This document shows positions 8,272-18,037 of a DNA stretch of 42,443 nucleotides, piece by piece; within the stretch, counting starts at the first letter, position 1; each line of letters begins with the position of its first letter. The stretch covers positions 1 to 42,443 of the forward strand of contig JALFNY010000117.1 in assembly GCA_022774105.1 (NCBI GenBank). The letters run 5' to 3'. This DNA comes from Prevotella sp. GTDB lineage: Bacteria; Bacteroidota; Bacteroidia; Bacteroidales; Bacteroidaceae. The position numbers and the translations under genes were made by a program. The notes beneath the pieces are model-generated. The model was not told the DNA's origin, made no database searches, and saw only the letters and a list, made by a program, of their open reading frames with translations.

Positions 8272-10527
8272 TTATATTTCTTCTGCAAGTCGTTTTATGT
8301 TAACGTCTTCACCCACTATCCAAAGTATGTCACCTGCCTCAAATTTGTATGTGGGCGAGACAGTGGATAGGGCATCTTCTCCTTCTTCCAGGCCTACAAG
8401 CATACAGTTGTACTTATCTCTTAGACCGCTGGTAATTAGTGATTTGCCCATCAGTATGCTGCCTTCTCTTATTGCGAAACTGCGTAGTTGCATGTCGTGT
8501 TTCTCTATTTCCATGTTGTCTGGCACCTGTTCCTGCTGCAATATTGTGTTGAGCATGGTGAGTTGCTCGTCTGTTCCTATGGCGCGCAGTTTGTCTCCGG
8601 GAAACAACATATCGCTGCCTGAGGGTATATGTATATGCTGTCTGCCACGGTGTATGCTACTTATGTGCACTCCGTAGCGCTTTGCAAGGTTCAGTTCTGC
8701 CAGTGTCTTGCCTGCCCATAGTGTGTCTTGCGGCACTTCTACCTCTGCTATGTGTATGTCACGGTCAAGTAGTCGTCCCTCAAACAGTGGCCGCCTTTTG
8801 CCGGAGGCGCGTGCGGCTATTTCTTTTGAGCGCAGGTTTTGTATGAATAATCGTTCCAGACGTATGCTGCTGTTCTTCATGCTTCGTGAGTAGATAATGG
8901 CTGATATGGCGGCTATGGCTATGCATATGATGACGGAGTTAGAGTAGTCCAGCAGGTGATTGCATATATAGAATATGTATATTATGGCGAGTACGCCGCG
9001 TGCTATGATGGTGAATACCAGTGGGGCACGGTTGTGGCGGCTGCCTGTCCATAATGCTTTGAACTCCTCACTCTTGTTTTTCTTCATCACCATTGCACGC
9101 AGGAAGGGTGCAGCAAATAGTATTGTCAGCACGGCGCACAGTGGTTGGGCAATGTTTTCGGGTATGATGCTCGTTATGAAGTCTTCGCCAAAGGTCAGCA
9201 TTATCGATGTGACGGCTATGGTGAGTACAGAGTATATCAGTGTGTTCACTGCCATCTGTGTCAGCAATGGTTTCCAGTTGTTCCCTGAACGGTCAATGTT
9301 TGTTGGTGCGATGTCTGATATTTTGTTTATGCGGCTTATCCATACTTTTGGCAGATGACGCTCTATACTATTATATATAGGTAATGCTCCGCGTATCATG
9401 TATGGCGTGAGGAAGGTGGTTATCACTGATACTGTCACCACAACAGGGTACAGGAAATCTGCCACCACGCCCAGTGCAAGGCCTAATGAGGCTATGATAA
9501 AGGCAAATTCTCCTATCTGTGCCATTGAGAAACTGCATCGCATGGCGGTTTTCAACGTCTGCCCTGAGAGCATAAAACCGAATGTTCCGAAGATGCTCTG
9601 CCCTAAGATGATGGCAAGGGTGATGACAACTATTGGGAACCACTGGCTTATTACCACTTGTATGTCAACCAGCATACCTACTGATACGAAGAATATTGCG
9701 CCAAAAAGGTTCTTTACTGGTTCTATAAGTTTCTCTATCTTCTTTGCTTCTATGGTCTCTGCCAGTATGCTACCCATTACGAATGAGCCGAAGGCGGAAC
9801 TGAATCCTGCGAGTGAGGCGCATACTGCCATGCCACAACATAGTGCTAATGCCACGATTAGGAGCACCTCATCGTTTATCAGTGAGCGTACCTTGCGCAG
9901 GAATATGGGTATGAAGAACAAACCGACAACGAACCATAGCACAAGGAAGAACACTATGTTGAGCAGGCTTGCCATCATCTGCTCTCCGTCACCTGACCCT
10001 CCCTTGGCGATGGTTGTCAGTACAACCATCATCACTATGGCGAGAACGTCCTCCAGTATCAGTACGCTCATCACGAGTGAGGAGAACTGTTGTTGTCTCA
10101 GTCCAAGGTCATCAAAGGCCTTGTAGATTATGGTTGTTGACGACATGGCAAGCATTCCGGCGAGGAAAAGGCCGTTCATCGTTGACCAACCGAACGCACT
10201 GCTTATCGTTATGCCTATCATCATCATGGAGAAGATGATTGTCAGTGCTGCTATGATGGGTGCTATGCCCATCTTCAGAATCTTCTTGAAGGAGAAGTCT
10301 AAACCCAGTGCGAAGAGCAGGAACATCACTCCTATGTCCGCCCACACCCTTATGTTGGCGTTGTCAACCACGGACATGGTGAATTTTAGGTTTGGTGACA
10401 CTATGAACCCTGCCATGATGTACCCCAATACCAGTGGCTGCTTGAGTTTCTTGAACACAAGTGTCACTATGCCTGCTGTCACAAGTATCAGTGCAAGGTC
10501 CTGTATTAGAGATGGTATTCCGTGCAT
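8272..10527 (-). CDS. Cation:proton antiporter (CPA2/KefB-like) with two RCK-C domains
   Basis: A 751-residue inner-membrane protein. Residues 1-385 form a CPA2 exchanger domain of roughly 12 helices ([78 protein letters not shown]). A second hydrophobic block follows at about 430-560 ([36 protein letters not shown]). Two TrkA-C/RCK-C-like modules end the protein ([24 protein letters not shown]..., and [24 protein letters not shown]...). I see no NAD-binding TrkA-N domain, which KefB and KefC usually carry, so ligand control is probably different. The start overlaps the last 22 bases of pepT. Potassium or sodium export is inferred from family. Confidence 0.88.
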   Translation of the reverse strand: MHGIPSLIQDLALILVTAGIVTLVFKKLKQPLVLGYIMAGFIVSPNLKFTMSVVDNANIRVWADIGVMFLLFALGLDFSFKKILKMGIAPIIAALTIIFSMMMIGITISSAFGWSTMNGLFLAGMLAMSSTTIIYKAFDDLGLRQQQFSSLVMSVLILEDVLAIVMMVVLTTIAKGGSGDGEQMMASLLNIVFFLVLWFVVGLFFIPIFLRKVRSLINDEVLLIVALALCCGMAVCASLAGFSSAFGSFVMGSILAETIEAKKIEKLIEPVKNLFGAIFFVSVGMLVDIQVVISQWFPIVVITLAIILGQSIFGTFGFMLSGQTLKTAMRCSFSMAQIGEFAFIIASLGLALGVVADFLYPVVVTVSVITTFLTPYMIRGALPIYNSIERHLPKVWISRINKISDIAPTNIDRSGNNWKPLLTQMAVNTLIYSVLTIAVTSIMLTFGEDFITSIIPENIAQPLCAVLTILFAAPFLRAMVMKKNKSEEFKALWTGSRHNRAPLVFTIIARGVLAIIYIFYICNHLLDYSNSVIICIAIAAISAIIYSRSMKNSSIRLERLFIQNLRSKEIAARASGKRRPLFEGRLLDRDIHIAEVEVPQDTLWAGKTLAELNLAKRYGVHISSIHRGRQHIHIPSGSDMLFPGDKLRAIGTDEQLTMLNTILQQEQVPDNMEIEKHDMQLRSFAIREGSILMGKSLITSGLRDKYNCMLVGLEEGEDALSTVSPTYKFEAGDILWIVGEDVNIKRLAEEI

Positions 10528-11732
10528 GTTGTCCTTATTATGTTGACTATTACCCTTGCGGCTTTCTCCATTACCTGCACAGAGGCAAACTCATGTGGCC
10601 CGTGGAAGTTCACTGCTCCTGTGAAGATGTTAGGGCATGGCAGTCCGCGGAATGACAGTTGCGCTCCGTCTGTGCCGCCTCTTATTGGCTGTACCTTGGG
10701 TGTTACGCCTGCTTCTGCCATCGCTTTCTGTGCTATGTCGATGATATGTTGCATGGGTTTTACTTTTTCCAGCATATTATAGTACTGGTCATTTACCGTC
10801 ACCTCGCACACCTTCGTTCCGTATTTCTCGTTTATTCTCTCTGCCGTGTGCTGCATTGTGGCTTTCCGTTTGCTGAACTTGCTGCTGTCGTGGTCGCGTA
10901 TTATGTAGTTCAGTTGTGCCTTTTCGCAGTTTCCTGTCATGTTCGTCAGGTGGTAGAAGCCCTCGTATCCTTCTGTCTCCTCGGGTATCTCGTCCTGCGG
11001 AAGCATTGCAGCAAATTCTGTGGCTATGCGTCCTGCGTTGTGCATTTTGCCTTTTGCATATCCGGGGTGTACGCTGATACCGCTTATGTTGACGGTTGCT
11101 GAGGCGGCGTTGAAGTTCTCATATTCCAGTTCTCCCTCGTCTCCTCCATCTACGGTGTATGCCCATTGGCAGGCGAAGGTGTCCACATCAAAGTGGTGTG
11201 CGCCCATACCTATCTCCTCGTCGGGGTTGAATGCTATGCGTATCTCGCCGTGTTCTATCTCAGGGTGATGCCTGAGGTATGCTACGGCGTGCATTATCTC
11301 CGCTATGCCGGCTTTGTCGTCTGCTCCGAGTAGCGTGGTTCCGTCTGTTACTATGATGTCTTCTCCGATGTGGTACAGCAGTTCTGGGAATTTCTTTGTT
11401 GTGCTCCACACGCCTTCTGACAGTTCTATGTCACTGCCGTCGTAATGTTTTATCACGCGTGCTTTGATGTTTTCCCCTGAGCAGTCGGGTGAAGTGTCAT
11501 AGTGGCTGATAAAACCTATGGTGGGAATGGCCTTGTCCGTGTTTGCGGGAAGTGTGGCATACAGATATCCCTTGTTGTCGAGTACGACATTACAAAGCCC
11601 CTCCGCCTCCATCTCTTCTTTCAGATATTCTGCGAAGAGTAGTTGCTTCGGGGTACTTGGCACCGTGGCGGAGTCTTCCGCTGACTGTGTGTCAAACTTT
11701 GTATAGTGTATGAATCTGTCCTGTATTGTCAA
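10506..11732 (-). CDS. pepT: Peptidase T (tripeptidase, M20B)
   Basis: A 408-residue cytosolic zinc aminopeptidase that releases the N-terminal residue from tripeptides. The M20 metal ligands are visible: [11 protein letters not shown] (His), [14 protein letters not shown] (bridging Asp), [14 protein letters not shown] (catalytic Glu-Glu), [19 protein letters not shown] (Asp) and the late [11 protein letters not shown] (His). [18 protein letters not shown] is the usual substrate-side loop. Length matches the family (about 405-410). It runs directly from recA with a 13-bp gap, and the antiporter gene starts inside its 3' end, which suggests translational coupling along this unit. Confidence 0.95.
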   Translation of the reverse strand: MTIQDRFIHYTKFDTQSAEDSATVPSTPKQLLFAEYLKEEMEAEGLCNVVLDNKGYLYATLPANTDKAIPTIGFISHYDTSPDCSGENIKARVIKHYDGSDIELSEGVWSTTKKFPELLYHIGEDIIVTDGTTLLGADDKAGIAEIMHAVAYLRHHPEIEHGEIRIAFNPDEEIGMGAHHFDVDTFACQWAYTVDGGDEGELEYENFNAASATVNISGISVHPGYAKGKMHNAGRIATEFAAMLPQDEIPEETEGYEGFYHLTNMTGNCEKAQLNYIIRDHDSSKFSKRKATMQHTAERINEKYGTKVCEVTVNDQYYNMLEKVKPMQHIIDIAQKAMAEAGVTPKVQPIRGGTDGAQLSFRGLPCPNIFTGAVNFHGPHEFASVQVMEKAARVIVNIIRTTCTEYHL

Positions 11733-11745
11733 TGCTTTCTGCCTG

Positions 11746-12750
11746 TTAGTCTTCTTTTTCTTCGGCTATGGCCTCTCTTACCTTTGCTTCAAGTTCCTCA
11801 CAGAGTTCTGGATTGTCTTTCATTAACTTGAGCACGGCGTCGCGTCCCTGCGCCAGTTTGGCCTCACCGTATGAGAACCATGAACCGCTTTTCTTCACAA
11901 TGTTTCGTGTTACGGCCTGGTCAAGTATCTCGCCTGTCTTTGAAATGCCTTGTCCGAACATTATGTCGAACTCGCATTTGCGGAACGGTGGAGCCACTTT
12001 GTTCTTCACTACCTTTACCTTTGTCAGGTTGCCCAGCACTTCCTCACCGTTCTTTATTGGTGTGGATTTGCGCACGTCTATTCGTACTGAGGCGTAGAAT
12101 TTCAGCGCGTTACCGCCTGTTGTGGTCTCTGGGTTGCCGAAGGTGATGCCTATTTTCTCGCGCAACTGGTTGATGAAGATGCAGGTTGTCTTTGTTTTTG
12201 AGATGGTGGAGGTTAGTTTTCTCAGTGCCTGTGACATCAGTCTTGCTTGTAGTCCTACCTTGTTTTCGCCCATGTCACCTTCTATTTCGGCTTTTGGGGT
12301 GAGTGCTGCCACTGAGTCTATGACTATTATGTCAACTGCAGCACTTGATATTAGTTGGTCTGCTATCTGCAAAGCCTGCTCTCCGTTGTCTGGTTGTGAG
12401 ATGAGAAGGTTATCTACATCTACTCCGAGGTTTGAGGCATAGAAGCGGTCAAAGGCGTGTTCTGCGTCAATGAATGCTGCTATTCCTCCGAGTTTCTGGG
12501 TTTCGGCAATGGCGTGTATGGCAAGGGTTGTCTTACCTGATGATTCTGGGCCGTAGATTTCTATTATGCGTCCTTTGGGGTATCCGCCTACACCCAGTGC
12601 TATGTCGAGGCCGAGTGAGCCTGTGGGTATCACCTCCACGTTCTCTACGCTCTCGTCACCGAGTTTCATTATGGCGCCTTTGCCAAAGTCTTTTTCTATC
12701 TTTGCCATTGCTGCCTGCAATGCTTTTAGTTTTGCTTCTTTCTCCTCCAT
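11746..12750 (-). CDS. recA: Recombinase RecA
   Basis: The strand-exchange ATPase of homologous recombination and SOS induction. It shows the Walker A motif [31 protein letters not shown], Walker [10 protein letters not shown], the L1 loop region [35 protein letters not shown] and the L2 region [18 protein letters not shown]. The acidic tail [17 protein letters not shown] is present. From the Met at 12750 ([12 protein letters not shown]) the protein is 334 residues. The ORF can begin at 12831, adding 27 low-complexity residues ([24 protein letters not shown]) and overlapping the upstream stop. I prefer 12750 because the family core starts there and the upstream DNA looks like word-repeat filler, but the longer form cannot be excluded. 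Confidence 0.96.
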   Translation of the reverse strand: MEEKEAKLKALQAAMAKIEKDFGKGAIMKLGDESVENVEVIPTGSLGLDIALGVGGYPKGRIIEIYGPESSGKTTLAIHAIAETQKLGGIAAFIDAEHAFDRFYASNLGVDVDNLLISQPDNGEQALQIADQLISSAAVDIIVIDSVAALTPKAEIEGDMGENKVGLQARLMSQALRKLTSTISKTKTTCIFINQLREKIGITFGNPETTTGGNALKFYASVRIDVRKSTPIKNGEEVLGNLTKVKVVKNKVAPPFRKCEFDIMFGQGISKTGEILDQAVTRNIVKKSGSWFSYGEAKLAQGRDAVLKLMKDNPELCEELEAKVREAIAEEKED

Positions 12751-12802
12751 GAGTGGTTTTGTTGTTTTGTCGTTTCGTGGTTTTGTGTTTTGGTCGCTGC
12801 TG
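12751..12802. repeat. T/G word-repeat stretch before recA
   Basis: The plus strand reads GTGGTTTTGTTGTTTTGTCG and then TTTCGTGGTTTTGTGTTTTGG, a run of near-identical short words like the left arm at 6214-6300. It is open in the recA frame and would encode the optional N-terminal extension. Confidence 0.4.
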
Positions 12803-14053
12803 TTAGTTAGCGAGTTCTGTGTCTTCGCCAAACACTTCGTTCCATGGCAGGCCTTGTTTGTTCAGTTGTTCCATGAAAGGGTCTGGGTCAAAGTCCTCTA
12901 CGTTCCACACGCCGGGCTTTCTCCACAGTCCTTTGAAGAACATCATTGCTCCTATCATGGCTGGTACGCCAGTGGTGTATGATACTCCCTGCATACCTGT
13001 TTCTTTGTATGCTTCCTGGTGTTTGCAGTTGTTATATACGTAATATGTCTGCTCTTTGCCGTCTTTTATGCCACGTATGCGACAGCCTATGCTTGTCTCG
13101 CCGTCGTAGTTCTCACCGAGGTCTTGCGGATTGGGCAGCACTGCTTTCAGAAATTGCAGCGGTACTATCTTCACCTTCACCGTCTTGCCGGAGCCGTCAG
13201 CCAGTGGTGCCTCGTATTCCATTTCGTCTATGCGTGACATTCCGAGGTTCTGTATCACGTCGAGGTATGTAAGGTATTGTTGTCCGAAGGTCATCCAGAA
13301 GCGTGCCTGCTTTATTGTCGGGTAGTTCTTGACGAGTGATTCCAGTTCCTCGTGGTGCATGAGGTAACTTTCTCTTGGCCCGATGTTGGGGTAGGTGATG
13401 GGCTGGTGCACTGACAGTGGCTCTGTTTCTATCCACTCTCCGTCCTTGTAGTAGAGCCCTTTTTGTGTTATTTCGCGTATGTTTATTTCTGGGTTGAAGT
13501 TTGTGGCAAACGCCTTGTGGTGGTTACCGGCATTGCAGTCCACGATGTCGAGGTAGTGTATCTCGTCGAAGTGGTGCTTTGCGGCGTAGGCGGTGTATAT
13601 GCCTGACACTCCGGGGTCGAATCCGCAGCCGAGTATTGCGGTCAGTCCTGCGTCCTCGAAGCGTTGTTTGTATGCCCACTGCCATGAGTATTCAAAGTGT
13701 GCTTCGTCCTTGGGCTCATAGTTGGCGGTGTCAAGGTAGTTTACGCCGCAGGCCAGACAGGCATCCATTATGGTGAGGTCCTGATAGGGCAGGGCGAGGT
13801 TTACGCACAGTTCTGGCTTGAACTCGTTGAACAGGGTCTTCAACTGCTCTACGTCGTCAGCGTCAACCTGCGCCGTGGATATGTTCATCTTGCTGCCATG
13901 GCCTTTGTCTTTTATGGCTTTGACAATGGCGTCACACTTCTCTTTGCGCCTGCTTGCTATCATGAAATCGGTGAAGATGTCATCGTTCTGCGCAATCTTG
14001 TGGGCGGCGACTGTGGCTACGCCACCTGCGCCAATCATTATTACTCTTGACAT
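12803..14053 (-). CDS. Saccharopine dehydrogenase-family protein, likely carboxynorspermidine synthase
   Basis: A 416-residue NAD(P)-dependent enzyme. The N-terminal Rossmann motif is [16 protein letters not shown], followed by [13 protein letters not shown] and a second-strand acidic region. [31 protein letters not shown] and [39 protein letters not shown] are characteristic of the carboxynorspermidine/carboxyspermidine dehydrogenase group rather than lysine-biosynthetic saccharopine enzymes. Such enzymes condense aspartate semialdehyde with a diamine in an alternative spermidine or norspermidine route. Its decarboxylase partner is not in this window. It is just upstream of recA on the same strand. 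Family is certain; the exact polyamine product is inferred. Confidence 0.88.
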   Translation of the reverse strand: MSRVIMIGAGGVATVAAHKIAQNDDIFTDFMIASRRKEKCDAIVKAIKDKGHGSKMNISTAQVDADDVEQLKTLFNEFKPELCVNLALPYQDLTIMDACLACGVNYLDTANYEPKDEAHFEYSWQWAYKQRFEDAGLTAILGCGFDPGVSGIYTAYAAKHHFDEIHYLDIVDCNAGNHHKAFATNFNPEINIREITQKGLYYKDGEWIETEPLSVHQPITYPNIGPRESYLMHHEELESLVKNYPTIKQARFWMTFGQQYLTYLDVIQNLGMSRIDEMEYEAPLADGSGKTVKVKIVPLQFLKAVLPNPQDLGENYDGETSIGCRIRGIKDGKEQTYYVYNNCKHQEAYKETGMQGVSYTTGVPAMIGAMMFFKGLWRKPGVWNVEDFDPDPFMEQLNKQGLPWNEVFGEDTELAN

Positions 14054-14109
14054 TTCTGTATGTTGTATTCTGGTTTTTGTATGTGTTTCTTGTTTGCTTC
14101 CTGCGTGTA

Positions 14110-14952
14110 TCAGCGGTTTAGTCTCAGTTTGTCGTTTGCTGAATCCTGCTTCTCTACGGCTTTTGCGGCTGCTTCGTTGGCTTTTATGGCGTTCTGCTTG
14201 CGGTGGAAACTGTATCTCCTGCCTGCCTGTGTAAGCACCAGCGAGTCGGTGTCCATGAACACAAAGTCCAGTGTGTCAACCACGTTGGGCTTCCTTGTCT
14301 TCTCTTCTGGATTGGCTTTCTCACCTGATATGAGCAACAGTCTGCCGTTGGACATATACCAATGTTTGTAGTTTTTTACTTCGGGGTACTTCACCGGCGA
14401 GTCGTCTTCCAGCGAGTTTGACCTCATTATCCAGCCTACGGGCTGCGCCTTGTTGTGGCGTTTGAGGGTGAAACCGTATTCGCGTGGCACGAGGTATGTG
14501 GCTTTTATCGAGTCGGGCATATTCGCCATCATGCGCCGTTGCATACGTTTGCTCATGTGCTGGAGGTCTTTCATCACGGGCATCACGGGGTAGGTCCATG
14601 TGCCTTTCAACTGGTCAAGGTTCACGGCCATGGTCACCTCCATGCTGTCTTCGGCGTTCAGCATCACTCCTGTCCAGTCTCCTATCTCCAGATTGCCTAT
14701 TATTCGCCTGTTGTGCTTGGCGTCAATGCTGTTCAACACCATTGGGTCTCCGCTGAAAGGCCATAGCACAATGACAGAGTCTGACGTGCCGTCGCAAATG
14801 AGACCGTAAATCATCGAGTCGTTCTTTACCACGAATTCTGGCTCTTGCGCTGGCTCTGCAACCTCTGCTGTTGGCTCTGACTTCCTGCATCCTGCCACTG
14901 AGAACAGTAGCAGGAGGGTGAATAATGTGAATGTTATATACTTGTTTCGCAT
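14110..14952 (-). CDS. Lipoprotein of unknown function, lipocalin-like C-terminal half
   Basis: A 280-residue predicted lipoprotein. The Met at 14952 (MRNKYITF) begins a signal peptide with lipobox SVAGC; the ORF upstream of this point crosses a good promoter, so I reject the longer start. Residues 50-120 form a beta-rich region (SDSVIVLWPFSGDPM, RRIIGNLEIGDWTGVML). A basic helical stretch follows (MKDLQHMSKRMQRRMMANMPDS). The last third (YMSNGRLLLISGEK...DTLDFVFMDTDSLVLTQAGRRYSFHRK) resembles the lipocalin-like domains frequent in Bacteroidota lipoproteins. I do not recognise a function. It heads the long minus-strand run that ends with the NSS transporter. Confidence 0.75.
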   Translation of the reverse strand: MRNKYITFTLFTLLLLFSVAGCRKSEPTAEVAEPAQEPEFVVKNDSMIYGLICDGTSDSVIVLWPFSGDPMVLNSIDAKHNRRIIGNLEIGDWTGVMLNAEDSMEVTMAVNLDQLKGTWTYPVMPVMKDLQHMSKRMQRRMMANMPDSIKATYLVPREYGFTLKRHNKAQPVGWIMRSNSLEDDSPVKYPEVKNYKHWYMSNGRLLLISGEKANPEEKTRKPNVVDTLDFVFMDTDSLVLTQAGRRYSFHRKQNAIKANEAAAKAVEKQDSANDKLRLNR

Positions 14953-14981
14953 TTTATATACCGCTGTTTTGGATATATTTG

Positions 14982-15013
14982 CAAAGGTAGTGTTTTTTTT
15001 GCAAACCGCCAAA
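14982..15013 (-). promoter_or_regulatory. Promoter of the 14110-14952 lipoprotein gene
   Basis: On the minus strand, TTTG (15010-15013) and TACCTTTG (14982-14989) are 20 bp apart, a full match to the Bacteroidota consensus. It sits 29 bp upstream of the chosen start and may serve the whole run down to 6841. Confidence 0.8.
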
Positions 15014-15600
15014 CTTTTGGGTTCTTTTCTTCGTTTCACTGAGAAATGGTGCGGGGGGCGGGAATGGTGGCTGGGAAGCATGGGCGGGAGGACGGTTTTC
15101 CTGTATGTGACAGGCTTTTTCCTTGCTTGGCGGCAGACCTTAATCGGACATTGTCTATAGCCTCGTGGCGTGTGTTAAAACACGGAGTGAGGAAGTGTTA
15201 AAGTTTCCGTAATACGTGCTAAAATATGTATTTTTACTGTGATATGCGGTGGATTTTCTGATGTTCGTATCGTTGTTACGGTGTAAAAAAAGCATTGTTA
15301 GTAGAGGTAAATGGCGTTGCGGACGCAGTAATCAGGTGCTGTTTGCATGGTGATTAGCACTTAATTGCATTGTGAAAGCAACCCTTTTACTGCTTTTGCA
15401 GCCCGATGCAGGTTTGTCAGAAAACAGCCATAGCGTTTTTGTCACTTTACGTGCGATATGGGCGCGCAGCCTCATTTCTGGCAAATCTCCTGGCAAGACG
15501 GGATTTAACGCGGCAGAACGAGTTTTCTGTCTCCATGCCTTTGTAAGGTCATACGGATGTGTGTTTCTTGTGGGGAGAGAGAGTTTTTATTGTGCCTGTG
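15014..15600. other. Long intergenic region without a supported gene
   Basis: Nearly 600 bp. It contains three GTGYTAAA words at 15172, 15195 and 15216, a family A repeat at 15328-15373, and about 200 bp of G/C-richer sequence (around 15440-15580) for which I have no explanation. The 100-residue ORF 15372-15674 has no recognisable start signal or domain and begins inside the repeat. Confidence 0.5.
15328..15373. repeat. Family A intergenic repeat, copy 2 (degenerate)
   Basis: GTAATCAGGTGCTGTTTGCATGGTGATTAGCACTTAATTGCA contains the family words AATCAGGTGCTG and a variant of its complement (ATTAGCACTTAATT). Pairing is imperfect, unlike the other four copies. Confidence 0.6.
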
Positions 15601-15601
15601 C

Positions 15602-15632
15602 TTGGATTAGTAAGTTTTTTTTTCTAACTTTG
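15602..15632 (+). promoter_or_regulatory. Promoter of the acyltransferase gene
   Basis: TAACTTTG (15625-15632) matches the -7 consensus. TTGG at 15602-15605 is a reasonable -33 element about 20 bp upstream. Confidence 0.65.
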
Positions 15633-15696
15633 CAGCAGGTTTATCCGCAATGGGTGAATGATGCCATGCGGTAGAAGGAAGAAAAGACAAGTGATT

Positions 15697-16695
15697 ATGA
15701 CTGTAACAAACGTTATTCCAGGTGGCAGAATAGCCTATCTTGACAATCTTAAAGCCTTTACTATTTTCTGTGTAGTATTGGGGCACGCCATACAGTGCTA
15801 TGACACCACGGGCAGGATGCATGGGGTGTATGGCGCAATATACTCCTTTCATATGCCGTTGTTTATGGTGATAAGCGGCTACTTCCTGTCAAAACTCCTT
15901 GATATGCGTATTGACAGGGTTGTTGTGCGCAAGGCGCGACAGTTGTTGATGCCCGTGCTGTCATTCTCGATAGTCGCTTTATGTGTGTCGTTGCTTACAC
16001 GCTTTGATATTCTCAGAGGACAAAGTTTCGGGCAATATGTGTTTGGTGGGGATATGTGGTTTCTGAAATATCTGTTCGCCAGCATTGTGATGGCGTGCGT
16101 GAGCAAACTCATTTTCCGTAATACCGTGATTGCCGCACTTGTTCCTGCCATAATCTTGATTTCTGTGTCACGTGTAGGTATATTCAGGATATATCCCTTC
16201 CTGTGGCTTGGCTTCTGCCTGAACCATTATGATTACCTTGTAAAACGCTATGTCAAGGCTTTGTTGCCCATATCGTTCCTGTTATTTGCCATATCGTTAT
16301 TGTTCTGGAATGTGGAGTATGACTATCCGCATTACAGGTGGATAACGGTGAAGGACGGTGTGGCGTTTGATTGGCAGGATATGGCAATAGTGGCATACCG
16401 CTTCTGGATAGGGGCGACGGGCAGCCTGTTTTTTATCACGCTGTTCAGACTTTTAGGCGGTAGCACACGTATGACGAATGCTGTCGGCACAAGGACGCTG
16501 GGCATATACTGTTTGCAGATATACCTGTTGGAACACCTCTCAGACTATCTTCCCAAACCCGATTTTGTGGGCGTTGCCTCTGTGATATTTGTCATCTTGG
16601 TGGCTGTTGTAGAAACAGTCTTATGCTGTGGAGTGACGATGCTGCTTGAGAGGAACAGGTATCTGGCCTTATGTTTCCTTGGCAAGAAGGTATAG
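15697..16695 (+). CDS. Acyltransferase family membrane protein
   Basis: An integral-membrane acyltransferase (acyltransferase 3/OafA-type) of 332 residues from the Met at 15697, or 345 from the upstream Met at 15658. The N-terminal YLDNLKAFTIFCVVLGHAIQCYD carries the family's first helix and conserved His. FHMPLFMVISGYFLSKLL is the second signature. About ten hydrophobic helices follow, and the motif GTRTLGIYCLQIYLLEHL lies near the C terminus. Such enzymes usually O-acylate sugars of surface polysaccharides or periplasmic glycans; the acceptor here is unknown. I prefer the second Met because family members normally start about 10-15 residues before the DNLKA motif. It is a single-gene unit, convergent with porV. 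Confidence 0.88.
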   Translation: MTVTNVIPGGRIAYLDNLKAFTIFCVVLGHAIQCYDTTGRMHGVYGAIYSFHMPLFMVISGYFLSKLLDMRIDRVVVRKARQLLMPVLSFSIVALCVSLLTRFDILRGQSFGQYVFGGDMWFLKYLFASIVMACVSKLIFRNTVIAALVPAIILISVSRVGIFRIYPFLWLGFCLNHYDYLVKRYVKALLPISFLLFAISLLFWNVEYDYPHYRWITVKDGVAFDWQDMAIVAYRFWIGATGSLFFITLFRLLGGSTRMTNAVGTRTLGIYCLQIYLLEHLSDYLPKPDFVGVASVIFVILVAVVETVLCCGVTMLLERNRYLALCFLGKKV

Positions 16696-16747
16696 AAACG
16701 TAAGGATTAGGCTTCGCCTGACAGTGTTGTGTGATAAGAAATATAAG

Positions 16748-16792
16748 GCAAGGCTGGCGCAACAGGGGACAAACCCGTTGCGCCAGCCTTGC
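16748..16792. terminator. Bidirectional hairpin between acyltransferase and porV
   Basis: GCAAGGCTGGCGCAAC and GTTGCGCCAGCCTTGC form a perfect 16-bp stem, extended inside by GGG/CCC after one bulge. It lies between two convergent genes. No T tract follows on either side, so termination would rest on stem strength. A smaller CTCTCTG/CAGAGAG hairpin lies at 16812-16832, nearer the porV stop. Confidence 0.7.
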
Positions 16793-16846
16793 TGTTATGG
16801 GGTGTTATGTCCTCTCTGACGATGCCAGAGAGTGTGGGGCAGGGGG

Positions 16847-18025
16847 TTATCTCCTGTTGAACAAGTCCTTGATACCGTCTATGTCGAAGTTGAGAGAGAA
16901 ACGGAGGGTCTGGTCAAGGGGGTTGGACTTGGCAGTGGCGATGACGTATCCCGCATCAAGTGAGAAGGCACTCATGCGGAAGCCTGCACCAACGGTGAAG
17001 TATTTACGGTTACCCTTGTTCTCTGCCTCATGGTGATAACCGGCTCGAACGCTGAAACGGTCGTTGTAAGTGTATTCCGCACCCACGCTCCACTGTATCT
17101 CTTCCAGTTCTTCCTTAAAGCCGTTAGGAGCATCACTGAAACTCTTGAACATTCCGGATATGCTGCCTACGTCGTAGTAGTCGCTTTGAAGACGTGCGTC
17201 ATAGTCTTCATCGTCACGCTTCTTCGGGTATGTGGGTACAAGGAGTTTGTTTGCGTCTGCGGCTATGGTGAACTTGTTATATTCATCAATAGGCACCATC
17301 AGTGATGCACCGAGGCGCATGTTGGTGGGTATGAATTCAGAACGGTCGCTACCTCCGAAGGTTATCTTTGAGCCGATGTTACGCAGGTAGAAACCCAGTC
17401 CGAGTTGACATTCGCGTTGTCCTATGTTGACATAGTTTTGGTAGTAACAGGCGAGGTCTGCTGCGAACGCCGTGGCGGCAGAGGTCGCCTCGTTTGGGGT
17501 GTATGACATATCGGAGAGCAGGAAACGTACTCCGGCAGCGATGGAGAACTTCTCGCTGAGCATTAGTGAGTATGCTACGTCGAATGACATCTCGTAGGGC
17601 TTGGTGGTGGTTGTCTCTGTTGATGCGGTGGTACCGTCGGCAGGGAAGTTGATATATACCTCGCCAAGGGAGAAATAGTGCATTGATGCTGATACGGCAC
17701 TGTAGTCCCCGATGCGGTAGTAGCCTGTGAGGTTGGCTATGTTCATGTCGTTTACCAGTTGGCGCAACCACGGTGTGTATCCCATTGTGACACCGGCACG
17801 TGAGATACAGAAAGGGTATTTGGCGGGATTCCAATACTGTGACGCCACGTCTGGGTCTGTTGCGGCACCTACTTCGCCCATGCCACCGGCACGGGCATCA
17901 GGCGTTATGGTCTGTGACACGAGTGCTGTATGTACGGGGTTGAAACTGTCATACCTGTCCTCCTCGGCTGATGATGTGAGAATAGCGAGGCACAGAGTGA
18001 TTGTTACTGTCAGTAGTCTTTTCAT
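16847..18025 (-). CDS. porV: Type IX secretion system outer-membrane protein PorV (LptO)
   Basis: A 392-residue outer-membrane barrel of the FadL-like PorV family. In characterised T9SSs it shuttles cargo from the SprA translocon to the PorU attachment complex. It has a signal peptide (MKRLLTVTITLCLAILTSSA), then VHTALVSQTITPDARAGGMGEVGAATDPDVASQYWNPAKYPF, which closely matches the family's N-terminal signature. Successive strand motifs (ISRAGVTMGYTPWLRQL, GYYRIGDYSAVSASMHYFSLGEV, FSIAAGVRFLLSDMSY, RFSVRAGYHHEAENKG) follow, ending in a short basic tail. It lies 12 bp behind porU on the same strand, the arrangement also known from Porphyromonas gingivalis. Confidence 0.93.
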   Translation of the reverse strand: MKRLLTVTITLCLAILTSSAEEDRYDSFNPVHTALVSQTITPDARAGGMGEVGAATDPDVASQYWNPAKYPFCISRAGVTMGYTPWLRQLVNDMNIANLTGYYRIGDYSAVSASMHYFSLGEVYINFPADGTTASTETTTTKPYEMSFDVAYSLMLSEKFSIAAGVRFLLSDMSYTPNEATSAATAFAADLACYYQNYVNIGQRECQLGLGFYLRNIGSKITFGGSDRSEFIPTNMRLGASLMVPIDEYNKFTIAADANKLLVPTYPKKRDDEDYDARLQSDYYDVGSISGMFKSFSDAPNGFKEELEEIQWSVGAEYTYNDRFSVRAGYHHEAENKGNRKYFTVGAGFRMSAFSLDAGYVIATAKSNPLDQTLRFSLNFDIDGIKDLFNRR

Positions 18026-18037
18026 TATCGTATGTTT

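Noticed and set aside
9398-10126. 242-residue plus-strand ORF opposite the antiporter gene
   Set aside because: It is the antisense shadow of a conserved membrane protein; composition is rich in Thr, Ser, Met and Ile as expected from reverse-complemented hydrophobic codons.
15372-15674. 100-residue plus-strand ORF before the acyltransferase gene
   Set aside because: It begins in a family A repeat, has no signal, domain or start context, crosses the acyltransferase promoter and overlaps the region of its first Met. It looks like chance coding potential in GC-richer DNA.
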